This document shows positions 34,000 to 41,814 of a DNA stretch of 64,000 nt, piece after piece. The stretch lies in the NCBI GenBank assembly GCA_036833455.1, contig DAITPU010000001.1, positions 173,016 to 237,015 on the forward strand, written 5' to 3'. The first letter of the stretch is position 1. Every line of letters begins with the position of its first letter. The notes under the pieces were generated by a model. It had not been told where the DNA came from. It was given only the letters and a program-made list of their open reading frames with translations, and made no database searches. The stretch comes from GW2011-AR1 sp937982425 (GTDB taxonomy: Archaea; Nanobdellota; Nanobdellia; Pacearchaeales; GW2011-AR1). Both the position numbers and the translations under genes were made by a program.

Positions 34000-34611
34000 A
34001 TGGATAAAATAAAAGAAAACATAACTAACATTAAAGAAAAATTAATTTTAAGAATAAGAGAAGAATATGAGGAAAAAGAAGCGAATGAATTAATTTCCCA
34101 TATCTCTTTGATGGAAGATGAAGAATTTATAGAATTTTTACAACAGCAAGGACTGATACAAGAAAATAAAGAAGACCCCAAATGTCTATTTTGTTCTATG
34201 GTTTTTGGAGACATTCCCACAACAAAGATAGGAGAAAATGAATCTGCAATTGCAATTTTAGAAATTAATCCTATTTCTAAAGGACATTCCTTAATAATTC
34301 CAAAAAATCATCTTACTTCTTCAGAAGAGATTACTGAAGAAATAAAAGAGTTAGCTAGGGAAATTGCCCAAAAAATAAATAAAAATTTTGCCACAAAAAA
34401 AGTAGAATTTTCTTCATCAAATATAATGGGACACGAATTCATCAATGTTCTCCCAGTATATTCTAATGAAAGTTTTGATTCATTAAGAAATAAAAAAAGC
34501 CCAGAAGAATTATTTCAAATAAAAAAAGAACTTGAAGATTTACCAAAAGAGGAGAAAATAGAATTAAAAGAAGAACATTTTGAATTAAAAAAAAGACCAA
34601 GAATCCCTTAG
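34000..34611 (+). CDS. HIT-family-like protein without the catalytic His
   Basis: 203 residues. A helical N-terminal segment (about 1-60) precedes a HIT core: CLFCSMVFGDIPT (zinc CxxC), AILEINPISKGHSLIIPKNH. The expected HxHxH box near residue 145 reads GHEFINVLP, so the second (nucleophilic) and third His are Phe and Asn. It should bind nucleotide but probably cannot hydrolyse it. A Glu/Lys-rich C-terminal tail of about 45 residues is added. It is in an operon with EF-1-beta. Its end overlaps the convergent prepilin peptidase gene by 4 nt. Confidence 0.8.
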   Translation: MDKIKENITNIKEKLILRIREEYEEKEANELISHISLMEDEEFIEFLQQQGLIQENKEDPKCLFCSMVFGDIPTTKIGENESAIAILEINPISKGHSLIIPKNHLTSSEEITEEIKELAREIAQKINKNFATKKVEFSSSNIMGHEFINVLPVYSNESFDSLRNKKSPEELFQIKKELEDLPKEEKIELKEEHFELKKRPRIP

Positions 34612-35438
34612 AATAAACTAAATTTTTTATAAATAAATATAATCAAAAGCAAAAAACTTATCAGAAAAACTGGAGCAAATTGAACTCCATACCTAATTCT
34701 CACAAATTTCTTTTTTTTCAAGAGGGCTATATCTTTTTTTTGCAATCCATCCCAATTCGCTTTAATAACTTTATTCCCTACTTTAACATCCTCATATAAC
34801 CAATCTCCTAAGGATAATTTATTTGTTGGAACTCTTTTAACCATACAAGATTCGTCCACGGATTTAGCATATAAAAAAAGATAAGGTAAAAGAAAAGATA
34901 AAACCCCCAAATAAAAAAATTGCTCAAAATAAAAACCAAAAATTAAAAAAACACAAGCTAAAATAAGGCCAAGAAAAATAATCTTTTTAGATTTAGAAAA
35001 TTGGTTTTTAAATTCTTTCTTTAATTTTTTCCAATTTTTTAAACCAATATAAAAACTAGCAAAAAGGCCATAAATTGCTCCTATGATTAGAAAGATCAAA
35101 ATAAATAAGATAAATAAATTTAGGTTTGAAAAAAAGTCGGAATAAACAGGAAGAATTGCCCCTAAAGCAAACATTAAACTGGCATCTCCTCCTGCAAACA
35201 TTTTACCATAATAAAAAAGCTGGCTTAATCCAAAAAAAATTAAAAGTCCGATTAATCCTTGATAAAAAAGATAAAAGTTTTCTGCTTCAAATAACCCGTA
35301 AAAAAACCTAAAACCAAGCGCAAAAATAATTAAACTAAAATTTAACCAATTAGCTATTTCACTTGTCCTAATATCCTGTATTGTCGCAAAAAGTATCCAT
35401 AAAAAACCTAATGCTAATAAAAAATAAATCTCTATCAT
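34608..35438 (-). CDS. A24-family prepilin peptidase (archaeal, PibD/FlaK type)
   Basis: 276 residues, about seven hydrophobic helices. It should cut class III signal peptides of prepilins at the inner face of the membrane. The two catalytic Asp are visible: DIRTSEIANWL near residue 22 (first Asp) and the conserved FAGGDASLM near 85 (GxGD-type second Asp). A C-terminal domain (about 195-240) with DWLYEDVKVGNKVIKANWDG is added, not present in the shortest members. It lies at the end of the minus-strand pilus locus, so its substrates are likely the small proteins 35602-39572. Confidence 0.9.
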   Translation of the reverse strand: MIEIYFLLALGFLWILFATIQDIRTSEIANWLNFSLIIFALGFRFFYGLFEAENFYLFYQGLIGLLIFFGLSQLFYYGKMFAGGDASLMFALGAILPVYSDFFSNLNLFILFILIFLIIGAIYGLFASFYIGLKNWKKLKKEFKNQFSKSKKIIFLGLILACVFLIFGFYFEQFFYLGVLSFLLPYLFLYAKSVDESCMVKRVPTNKLSLGDWLYEDVKVGNKVIKANWDGLQKKDIALLKKKKFVRIRYGVQFAPVFLISFLLLIIFIYKKFSLF

Positions 35439-35468
35439 TTTAATGGAAAGAAAAAAGAGTTTATAATT

Positions 35469-35600
35469 TTAATTTCTTTTATTATTTAAAGAAATTTTTG
35501 AACTTCTTTCTCTCCCGCCACTTTTATAAGGATGTTTTTTCTTTTCCTTTTTCTTAAATTTTCCTTTATTCCTCTTATCAGAAAAAGCATAATCATTCAT
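35469..35600 (-). CDS. 43-residue very basic protein in the pilus locus
   Basis: A short frame starts 1 nt after the stop of the pilin-like gene (ATG at 35600). About half of the residues are Lys/Arg: KRNKGKFKKKEKKKHPYK in the middle. No membrane helix. The close coupling to the preceding gene supports it, but its composition could also arise by chance in an A-rich strand. Role unknown; perhaps RNA or nucleotide binding. Confidence 0.5.
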   Translation of the reverse strand: MNDYAFSDKRNKGKFKKKEKKKHPYKSGGRERSSKISLNNKRN

Positions 35601-35601
35601 T

Positions 35602-36045
35602 TTATTTCAAATCGATAAAACAAGCACTTTCGGAAGATAAAGAACTAACATCATAAGTTCCAGAAGATAATTCAGGGTTTCCAGGAATCTTATTTATCAA
35701 TATAGACCCACATTCCAGATTACATTCGATATTACATTCTTTGATTCCGTATTTAGAAAATTCATTAACTGAAGCGAAAACAGCACAAGAGGATTCTATT
35801 TTATTCTTATTTTCATCTTTTAAGATTCTTTGAGAAGAACAATAATCATATTTACTTTGAGTTAAACATGCAGATTCACACGCTTGAACGATTTGATCCA
35901 CATTAGATTTTGGAGCAAAAACCCCAAATCTCTCCCAACCCATCATAAATCCCAAAGCAAGAACAACCAAAACAATCAACCCTAAAATTAAAAGAATAAT
36001 AGTGCTGGTACTCATTCCTTGAGCCTTTTTATTATTAAAAATCAT
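35602..36045 (-). CDS. prepilin-like protein (class III signal peptide)
   Basis: 147 residues. The N-terminus is IFNNKKAQGMSTSTIILL: basic residues, KKA-Q processing site, then one hydrophobic helix. The external part is Cys-rich (at least nine cysteines), suggesting disulfides. This fits an archaeal pilin-type subunit. It follows 36097-36429 by 51 nt. Confidence 0.75.
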   Translation of the reverse strand: MIFNNKKAQGMSTSTIILLILGLIVLVVLALGFMMGWERFGVFAPKSNVDQIVQACESACLTQSKYDYCSSQRILKDENKNKIESSCAVFASVNEFSKYGIKECNIECNLECGSILINKIPGNPELSSGTYDVSSLSSESACFIDLK

Positions 36046-36096
36046 TTTTACCTCTTAATATGAAAAATAAACGTTAAAATACTTTATAAAACTTAC

Positions 36097-36429
36097 TTAA
36101 GAAGGAATTGAATACTTGACTGAAAATAAAAACTGAGTTTTTCTTCCTTCAAGAGTAATCTTCTTCTTTGTTTTCTCTAAATAAAAAAATTCCTCTCCTT
36201 TAGAATTTATTATATTAAGATAAGAGGGAATTTTCATTCCTTCATTAGAATAGAATCTATATGCATCAACTTCTGCATTTAATTGATTCATAATTTCAAC
36301 TCCAACAAAAGAATTATTTACTTTTACATCTGAAAATAAAAAGACGACGATGGCAAAGGCACATAGCAAAAAAGTACCTATAATTAAAAGAGTAACGGAC
36401 AAATCTCCTCTTTTATTTTTAAAAATCAT
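36097..36429 (-). CDS. prepilin-like protein (class III signal peptide)
   Basis: 110 residues. KNKRGDLSVTLLIIGTFLL: basic start, RG-D processing site, hydrophobic helix, then a short soluble domain of beta type. The start overlaps the previous stop as ATGA, so translation is coupled. No specific pilin family recognised. Confidence 0.72.
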   Translation of the reverse strand: MIFKNKRGDLSVTLLIIGTFLLCAFAIVVFLFSDVKVNNSFVGVEIMNQLNAEVDAYRFYSNEGMKIPSYLNIINSKGEEFFYLEKTKKKITLEGRKTQFLFSVKYSIPS

Positions 36430-36818
36430 TTAAAAAAACCCTCCATTTCCAATTTTACTTCTTCGTAATTTGTCCTAAATTTTCCTTTAGAATTTAATTC
36501 TTTTAAATAATTCTCTAAGAATAATTTTTCTTGTAAATTAGAAATTTTAAAGTATGTGTAAAGGGACTTTCTTAGAAATGAATCTTCTATTCTCAAATTA
36601 GAAGTAAATTCTACCTCTCTTTCATCAAAAGGCAGCCTTTCAATTTCTTTATTGGAAGAAACACTCTTTTTTATATCTAAAGAAATCGTCCTTGCCTTAC
36701 CTAAACTAGAAGCGACAAAAATAAAAAAAACTAAAATTGCAATAATGATAATTGTTGCAATTATCCAAGTAACTCCTTCACCTACTTGTCCCTTCCTATT
36801 TAAGATTTTCTTTTGCAT
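36426..36818 (-). CDS. prepilin-like protein (class III signal peptide)
   Basis: 130 residues. LNRKGQVGEGVTWIIATIII: RKG-Q site with the +5-type acidic residue, hydrophobic helix, then a helical external domain rich in Glu/Lys without cysteine. Its start lies 23 nt inside the preceding gene. A pilin or minor pilin is likely. Confidence 0.75.
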   Translation of the reverse strand: MQKKILNRKGQVGEGVTWIIATIIIIAILVFFIFVASSLGKARTISLDIKKSVSSNKEIERLPFDEREVEFTSNLRIEDSFLRKSLYTYFKISNLQEKLFLENYLKELNSKGKFRTNYEEVKLEMEGFFK

Positions 36819-37320
36819 TTCTTACCCCCGTTATTATTTCAACCAAAAAATATTTTGAACCAGAAGATTTGGCTAAAAATTCATTAGTTGAACATTTAGC
36901 AAATTTCTTGAACCCATCATCTGAAAAACAATCTTGTTTTAAATTTAAATTTCCCTCTTCAATTTCAAAAACTAAGTTAGTTTTATTTAAATCTGAATAA
37001 AATTTTATTTGAATATAATATTCTTCATCATCCGATTGGCCTTTTATTGGAAAAAAAAGATTGCATCTTGAAAGAAAATTATCTCTAAATTCTGGTTTAA
37101 AAACTTCATGTTCGCTTATAAGAAAGGGATTTATTTTACCCCCAAAATAAATGCAATCTGCAACTTTTCTTGAAAGAATTTGAGATTCAAATTCCCTAAC
37201 ATCATATGGGTTTTTATAAAAATTATTTACCATAAGAACGATTCCTACTGCAATAAGAGTAAGAATAAAAAACCAATAAATAGAAATGATTTTATCCCCT
37301 GCTTTTTTATTTTTATACAT
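36796..37320 (-). CDS. prepilin-like protein (class III signal peptide)
   Basis: 174 residues. MYKNKKAGDKIISIYWFFIL: KKAG-D site, one hydrophobic helix, then an external domain with about four cysteines and YYIQIKFYSD beta segment. Coupled by 23-nt overlap to the next gene. Confidence 0.72.
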   Translation of the reverse strand: MYKNKKAGDKIISIYWFFILTLIAVGIVLMVNNFYKNPYDVREFESQILSRKVADCIYFGGKINPFLISEHEVFKPEFRDNFLSRCNLFFPIKGQSDDEEYYIQIKFYSDLNKTNLVFEIEEGNLNLKQDCFSDDGFKKFAKCSTNEFLAKSSGSKYFLVEIITGVRNAKENLK

Positions 37321-37321
37321 T

Positions 37322-37723
37322 TTAAAATCGAGATATGGTTAGGACATAAATCCCGTTATATCCTCCTTTTTCTGGATCTGTTTCAGGATATGCGTTAATT
37401 TTAACTTTATTAAAAAAAGGATATTCATATCCTCCCTTTTCTGAAATCTTAACAAAAACATAATTATTTTCAAAATTTAAAATTTTAGAAAAATCTAAAT
37501 TATTTTTTTCGGAAATCTTCATTGCTTTTTCCATATCTAAACGAATCACCATTCCAGGACTTGCCGAATCTACAATAAGAGCTATTTGTTTAGAAGTTGT
37601 TTCTTCCAATAAAGCGTATCCACTTCCTTGTTTCATCAAAAAAATAATTAAAATTGTTAAAAACGCTATATTCAAAATTAAAAAAATTAAATTCTCCATC
37701 AGAATCTCCCCTTTCTTTCTCAT
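37322..37723 (-). CDS. prepilin-like protein (class III signal peptide)
   Basis: 133 residues. MRKKGEILMENLIFLILNI: RKKG-E site, the conserved +5 Glu, hydrophobic helix, then a soluble domain with a GG(Y/N)..Y end. The stop is 1 nt from the next start. No cysteines. Pilin-type role inferred. Confidence 0.75.
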   Translation of the reverse strand: MRKKGEILMENLIFLILNIAFLTILIIFLMKQGSGYALLEETTSKQIALIVDSASPGMVIRLDMEKAMKISEKNNLDFSKILNFENNYVFVKISEKGGYEYPFFNKVKINAYPETDPEKGGYNGIYVLTISRF

Positions 37724-37761
37724 AGTAAATCTAATTTTTTTAAATTAATAAAACTTTAGAA

Positions 37762-38655
37762 TTAAGATTTTGTTTCAACATCTACGCAATTAAGCGCTTT
37801 GAATTCTTCTGAATTAGCCTCTACTAAAAAAGGAGGAAGAAAATCGTTTTCAGATTTACCTTCAATTAAGGGAATCAAAAGAGAAGATCCGTACCCTGCA
37901 GCTCCTCCAGCTACAACTGCAATTTTAACTGCAGCCCAACCAACTGCAAGACCTACTCCCCCTGTTAAAACTCCCACCACGACTCCTGTTGCGGTAACAA
38001 GAGAACCTCCAACTACCCATCCTAAAGTACTCACTTCACTATGGGATCCCATCATGATAAAATAAATTTCTTCTAAATCAATCTCTTTATTTTCTTGCTT
38101 AGAAAAATCTTCAAAATCAAAATCTTCAAATAGATATTCCGCATAAGTATAATCTTTATCGGAAATTTTTGTTTTGGCCATGTATTGATAAAATTCGTTT
38201 CTATCAATTTTTCCTTCCGGAAAAATTTCTTTCTTCAAGGAATTATCAAAACCAATTTGATAACAAATAGAACAATGAAGTCTTGGTTTATATTCCTTAG
38301 ATAAATAGTTTAATTTTCCTTCGCCAAACATCCACCAACAAGTTGCAGAATATTCTGAAAGCGCACGATAAACATCTTCTTTGGATTTGACTTTTTCTTT
38401 AGTTGGAGAGGTCATCTTTTCACAAGTATTATCTGCTGTTAAACAAACATACTCTCTCTTACAATCAAGAGGTATATCTACAGGAGAATTTGCTCTCATT
38501 ACAACAGAATTATAACAAATATTCTCTTGATTTTTTGAGCCAAAATTTACCCTTAAAAGAAAAAACAAAATAACTGCAAAACTGAAAATAACAAGAATCA
38601 AAATAATTATTTGTTCATTAGTCATTTCTCCTCTATTATTTTTAAAAATATTCAT
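37762..38655 (-). CDS. large prepilin-like protein with a second hydrophobic Gly/Ala-rich segment
   Basis: 297 residues. FKNNRGEMTNEQIIILILVI shows the RG-E site and first helix. The external domain has about eight cysteines (YVCLTADNTC, CSICYQIG). Near residues 215-265 lies a long Gly/Ala/Val-rich hydrophobic stretch (GGVGLAVGWAAVKIAVVAGG), unusual for a pilin and possibly membrane-inserting. The start overlaps the 31-residue peptide gene as ATGA. Confidence 0.72.
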   Translation of the reverse strand: MNIFKNNRGEMTNEQIIILILVIFSFAVILFFLLRVNFGSKNQENICYNSVVMRANSPVDIPLDCKREYVCLTADNTCEKMTSPTKEKVKSKEDVYRALSEYSATCWWMFGEGKLNYLSKEYKPRLHCSICYQIGFDNSLKKEIFPEGKIDRNEFYQYMAKTKISDKDYTYAEYLFEDFDFEDFSKQENKEIDLEEIYFIMMGSHSEVSTLGWVVGGSLVTATGVVVGVLTGGVGLAVGWAAVKIAVVAGGAAGYGSSLLIPLIEGKSENDFLPPFLVEANSEEFKALNCVDVETKS

Positions 38656-38747
38656 ATTGCCCCCAAATTATTTAATAAACTATAAACTGCGTATAATGCA
38701 ATTAAAAATAAAACAACATATATAATCTTTTTTATCAATTCTTCCAT
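38652..38747 (-). CDS. 31-residue membrane micropeptide in the pilus locus
   Basis: A frame of 31 residues, MEELIKKIIYVVLFLIALYA then YSLLNNLGAI, one membrane helix. It starts 2 nt after the previous stop and ends in an ATGA overlap with the next gene, so both ends are coupled. It resembles the 54-residue neighbour (MSELITSNLIKIILGLL) in layout. Possibly a pilus assembly micropeptide. Its short length means chance cannot be excluded. Confidence 0.6.
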   Translation of the reverse strand: MEELIKKIIYVVLFLIALYAVYSLLNNLGAI

Positions 38748-38749
38748 CT

Positions 38750-39247
38750 TTAAATTTCTGAAATGCTAATCCATTTCCCCTCCGTCTCTTCAATTAAAAT
38801 ATTTGTTAGCCCTTTTTTTGATTTTTTAAAAAGAATATCTTCAAACTCTTTTATTTTTCCTAAACCAGAACAAGTCCCTTTGCTATCGCAAGATTTAAGT
38901 TGTCTATCTGGATACAAACCTCCGTAAGTGCTAACCCCTTTACAAATGCAAACACAATCTTCTCCCAGACAAGAATTTGGTTGTTTTTCTTGGGAAGAGA
39001 AATACATTAAATACCAGTCAGAAGGATTTAAGGCTAAAACTTGTTCTGAAGAAGACTCAGAATCTCCCCTTAACCTATTTACAACCTCGCTTATTTTTTC
39101 AAGAGAGGCTTTTGCTTTATCTCTATCCTCTTTATCTGTAACAGAAAAATAAATTGCAACCAAAAGATAAATTAAAAAACCTATAACGATAGCTGCAAGA
39201 ATTATTTTCAGAGTTTCTTCGGGAAGCATGGATGATCCTCTTTTCAT
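38750..39247 (-). CDS. prepilin-like protein (class III signal peptide)
   Basis: 165 residues. MKRGSSMLPEETLKIILAAI: KRG site, a +8/+9 Glu pair, one hydrophobic helix. The external domain has about five cysteines (NSCLGEDCVCICKG). The ATG overlaps the end of the small 54-residue gene. Pilin or minor pilin is likely. Confidence 0.72.
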   Translation of the reverse strand: MKRGSSMLPEETLKIILAAIVIGFLIYLLVAIYFSVTDKEDRDKAKASLEKISEVVNRLRGDSESSSEQVLALNPSDWYLMYFSSQEKQPNSCLGEDCVCICKGVSTYGGLYPDRQLKSCDSKGTCSGLGKIKEFEDILFKKSKKGLTNILIEETEGKWISISEI

Positions 39248-39408
39248 ATTAAACTCCTAATCAGATTCAAAGGTTCTCCGGGGGAAGTTCCTCCAAAGAA
39301 AATAAAAATTTTATCCTTAAAAATAAAATAAATTCCTATAATTACAGCTACAACTACAAGAAGCCCCAAAATTATTTTTATAAGATTAGAAGTTATCAGT
39401 TCTGACAT
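39244..39408 (-). CDS. 54-residue small membrane protein in the pilus locus
   Basis: A frame of 54 residues with one hydrophobic helix (LIKIILGLLVVVAVIIGIY) and a short Pro/Gly end. It starts in a TAATG overlap with the previous small gene and ends in an ATGA overlap with the next. The two overlaps make chance unlikely. No class III charge cluster is present, so it differs from the pilins. Confidence 0.65.
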   Translation of the reverse strand: MSELITSNLIKIILGLLVVVAVIIGIYFIFKDKIFIFFGGTSPGEPLNLIRSLI

Positions 39409-39572
39409 TAACTCCACCTAAAGAGCCCTTTAATTTTTTCAATTAAAGAAAACCCCTTATCTTTTAAAATTATAAAAAATAAAACGATAATAACTAGAAC
39501 TGCCAAAGAAATTAAAATCCAAGGAAGATATTCACTAACAATCCCTTTTTTATCTTTAAAACCTCTCTCCAT
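39408..39572 (-). CDS. 54-residue prepilin-like protein
   Basis: A frame of 54 residues: ERGFKDKKGIVSEYLPWIL then a long hydrophobic helix and a basic tail. KKG-I with Glu at about +4 fits a class III peptide. It starts 40 nt after the platform-protein stop and overlaps the next gene (TAATG). Probably the shortest pilin-like subunit of the set. Confidence 0.68.
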   Translation of the reverse strand: MERGFKDKKGIVSEYLPWILISLAVLVIIVLFFIILKDKGFSLIEKIKGLFRWS

Positions 39573-39611
39573 AAATGAACTAAATAAAACGATTTAATAA
39601 AAGTTTTTATT

Positions 39612-41759
39612 TTACATTCCAGACAAAACAACGCTGCTTAAAATAGAAAGGACCAAAGTTGCAATTAAAGCCACAACAAAATAAAGTCCAATCCCTGATT
39701 TTAAATTTAATCCAGTTTTATTTACTCTTTCTAAAGGATCATTTCCTGAATCTATTGAAACCAAAGTTGAAGTTAATATAAAAATCATCTGAATTAAATA
39801 AATTCCGACGGAAATTTGTAAAAAATAAGGAGGAATCATAGCTTGATAATCAAAAATAGTTAAAATAGAATCTAAATTACCTAATCCTGATTCTTCCAGA
39901 CCTTCTAATCCTCCAACATCTAATTTACCTAAAATATTTGTTATCATTGCTGCAAGTCCAACAACCACTCCAGATAATAAAGGAGCTAAAAAGGTCATAT
40001 TGCTTTTCATATCTGAAACAACTTCAGCAAGCATATCTCTTAATCTTATACTTATTTTATCTATATTTTTAACATATTCCGATATACTCATTAAAGAAAT
40101 TGCGGCTATCTTTAATCCTTTTTTACTAGATTCTATCAAAACCCTCATTGAAGTAGCAATTAATTGAGAAGGATAAAATCTTATTGAACCCCTATTTTTA
40201 TCAAAAATTGCTTTTTCAACGCTCATCCCCATTTGTTGAATGTTATAATTAACTCTTTTAAAAAAATCTCCTGTTCTAAGACCTTTATTAGATTCCGCTA
40301 CTTTTCCAAAAACTAATTCAGGAGGAACCCCATTTCCCAACCTATTTCCTAATTGAAACAATGAATTGTTAAATTCTAATTCAAGTTCTTTTGTTTTTTC
40401 TCTTTCCAGTATCAGTTCTTTTGTTCTTTCTTTATATGAAATTGAAAAAAACAAGGCCACCGAAAGAGGAAATAACATTCCCAAAAATAAAGCTCCAACT
40501 CCAAAAGGCCCCTTCACTCCTGTTGAACTATCTACAAAACCAAAAAAACTTCCTCCCATAAAAGAAAGACCTATACTTTCAAAACTAAAATCTCTTTCAA
40601 TTCCTACAAGTTCCGGAAAACCAGTATATCCAAAAATAAGAGGAAGTAAACTTAATATTAAAAGAGGAAAAACAAAAATAAACGCTTTTGTATAAACTTT
40701 TTTATTTATAAACCGAGGATAAAGAGGATTTCTCTCTAAAAAAGAAGACTCCCCATGACCTCCTGGACGAAGCATTAAAACCTTATCAGTTAAATAAAAA
40801 ACCATAAAAGGAATAATCATATTAAACAAAACAAAAACATGAACATAACTAAACATCCCCCCAATCATTGCAGAAGCAAGAGGAATTAATGCCAAACCTA
40901 AAGTAGGTAAAACAACTCCCAACATATAAACATTAGTTAAAGGACTTCTAACTCCATGACTAAATTTAAGCATCTTTTCATAAACTCCATCAAGAACAAC
41001 TTGAAGGGATTTTTCTAGAGTGGAAATTCTTCTTGATTCTTCTGGCTCAAATAAACTACTCTCTATCAAATGAAAAGATTCTATAAACTCATTTGCATAC
41101 CCTCTCCACTTCTCAAGATAATTGTCTAAACTTTCTTTTATAGTAGAATAGCGCCCAACTTCCACATTATAAAAAACTTTTTTAAAATCTAAGGAAAGAG
41201 GATATTCTAAATGCTGTGCAGCAAAAGCAATCGCTTTTTCTAAATTAGGAGTGTGTCTCATATAAACAACTATATAAAGAATTGCAGGAACCATTTGACT
41301 TGAAGCTTTTAATCTCCATTTATTAGCGATTCTGGCAGGATACCCTTGCATAAAGTAAAACAAAAAAATTGAAACCACCAACATCAAAACAAAAAATAAA
41401 GTTGGAAAATTTTCTCCAACTAAGAAAAAAGAAATTGAAAGTAAAAGCCCAATAAAAAAAACGCTCAAAAAACACATAACACTTAATGTGATGGCTTGCC
41501 AAGGTTCTATAGAAAGGTGTGCAAAATCCAGATGTTTTTTTATTTCCTCTTCGTCTTTTTTAGAAGGTCTCAACTTAAATGTTTTTCCAAGAGTATGTGC
41601 CCAACGTTCATAGGTTGAATATTCTACAGAAATCTCTCCTTTAAATTTTTCATAAGATTGGCTATATTGTTTATCCTCTTTTGAAGATTCTATTTGGCTT
41701 TCTATTTTTGCTCCATATTTCTTAAGAATCTCATCTACACTTGGTTTTTTTTGGGGCAT
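39612..41759 (-). CDS. type IV pilus/secretion platform protein (TadC-like, archaeal)
   Basis: 715 residues from ATG 41759; an in-frame TTG lies 24 nt upstream. This inner-membrane platform works with the ATPase to assemble pili. After a charged N-terminus (about 85 residues), two T2SF-like blocks are separated by membrane helices: the first around LRPSK..HLDFAHLSIEPW to LKFSHGVRSPLTNVYMLG, the second around LGNRLGNGVPPELVFGKVAES to DMLAEVVSDMKSNMTFLAPLL. About ten helices are expected. The doubled layout is typical of archaeal pilus systems. It follows the ATPase gene. Confidence 0.9.
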   Translation of the reverse strand: MPQKKPSVDEILKKYGAKIESQIESSKEDKQYSQSYEKFKGEISVEYSTYERWAHTLGKTFKLRPSKKDEEEIKKHLDFAHLSIEPWQAITLSVMCFLSVFFIGLLLSISFFLVGENFPTLFFVLMLVVSIFLFYFMQGYPARIANKWRLKASSQMVPAILYIVVYMRHTPNLEKAIAFAAQHLEYPLSLDFKKVFYNVEVGRYSTIKESLDNYLEKWRGYANEFIESFHLIESSLFEPEESRRISTLEKSLQVVLDGVYEKMLKFSHGVRSPLTNVYMLGVVLPTLGLALIPLASAMIGGMFSYVHVFVLFNMIIPFMVFYLTDKVLMLRPGGHGESSFLERNPLYPRFINKKVYTKAFIFVFPLLILSLLPLIFGYTGFPELVGIERDFSFESIGLSFMGGSFFGFVDSSTGVKGPFGVGALFLGMLFPLSVALFFSISYKERTKELILEREKTKELELEFNNSLFQLGNRLGNGVPPELVFGKVAESNKGLRTGDFFKRVNYNIQQMGMSVEKAIFDKNRGSIRFYPSQLIATSMRVLIESSKKGLKIAAISLMSISEYVKNIDKISIRLRDMLAEVVSDMKSNMTFLAPLLSGVVVGLAAMITNILGKLDVGGLEGLEESGLGNLDSILTIFDYQAMIPPYFLQISVGIYLIQMIFILTSTLVSIDSGNDPLERVNKTGLNLKSGIGLYFVVALIATLVLSILSSVVLSGM

Positions 41760-41814
41760 TTTATCACTTCTTTTATATAACAATTAAAAAAAAATAATTA
41801 ATAAATGTTTAGAA

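Noticed and set aside
41760..41783. TTG start of the platform protein
   Set aside because: It is preceded by no ribosome-binding signal and the ATG at 41759 begins the sequence more typically.
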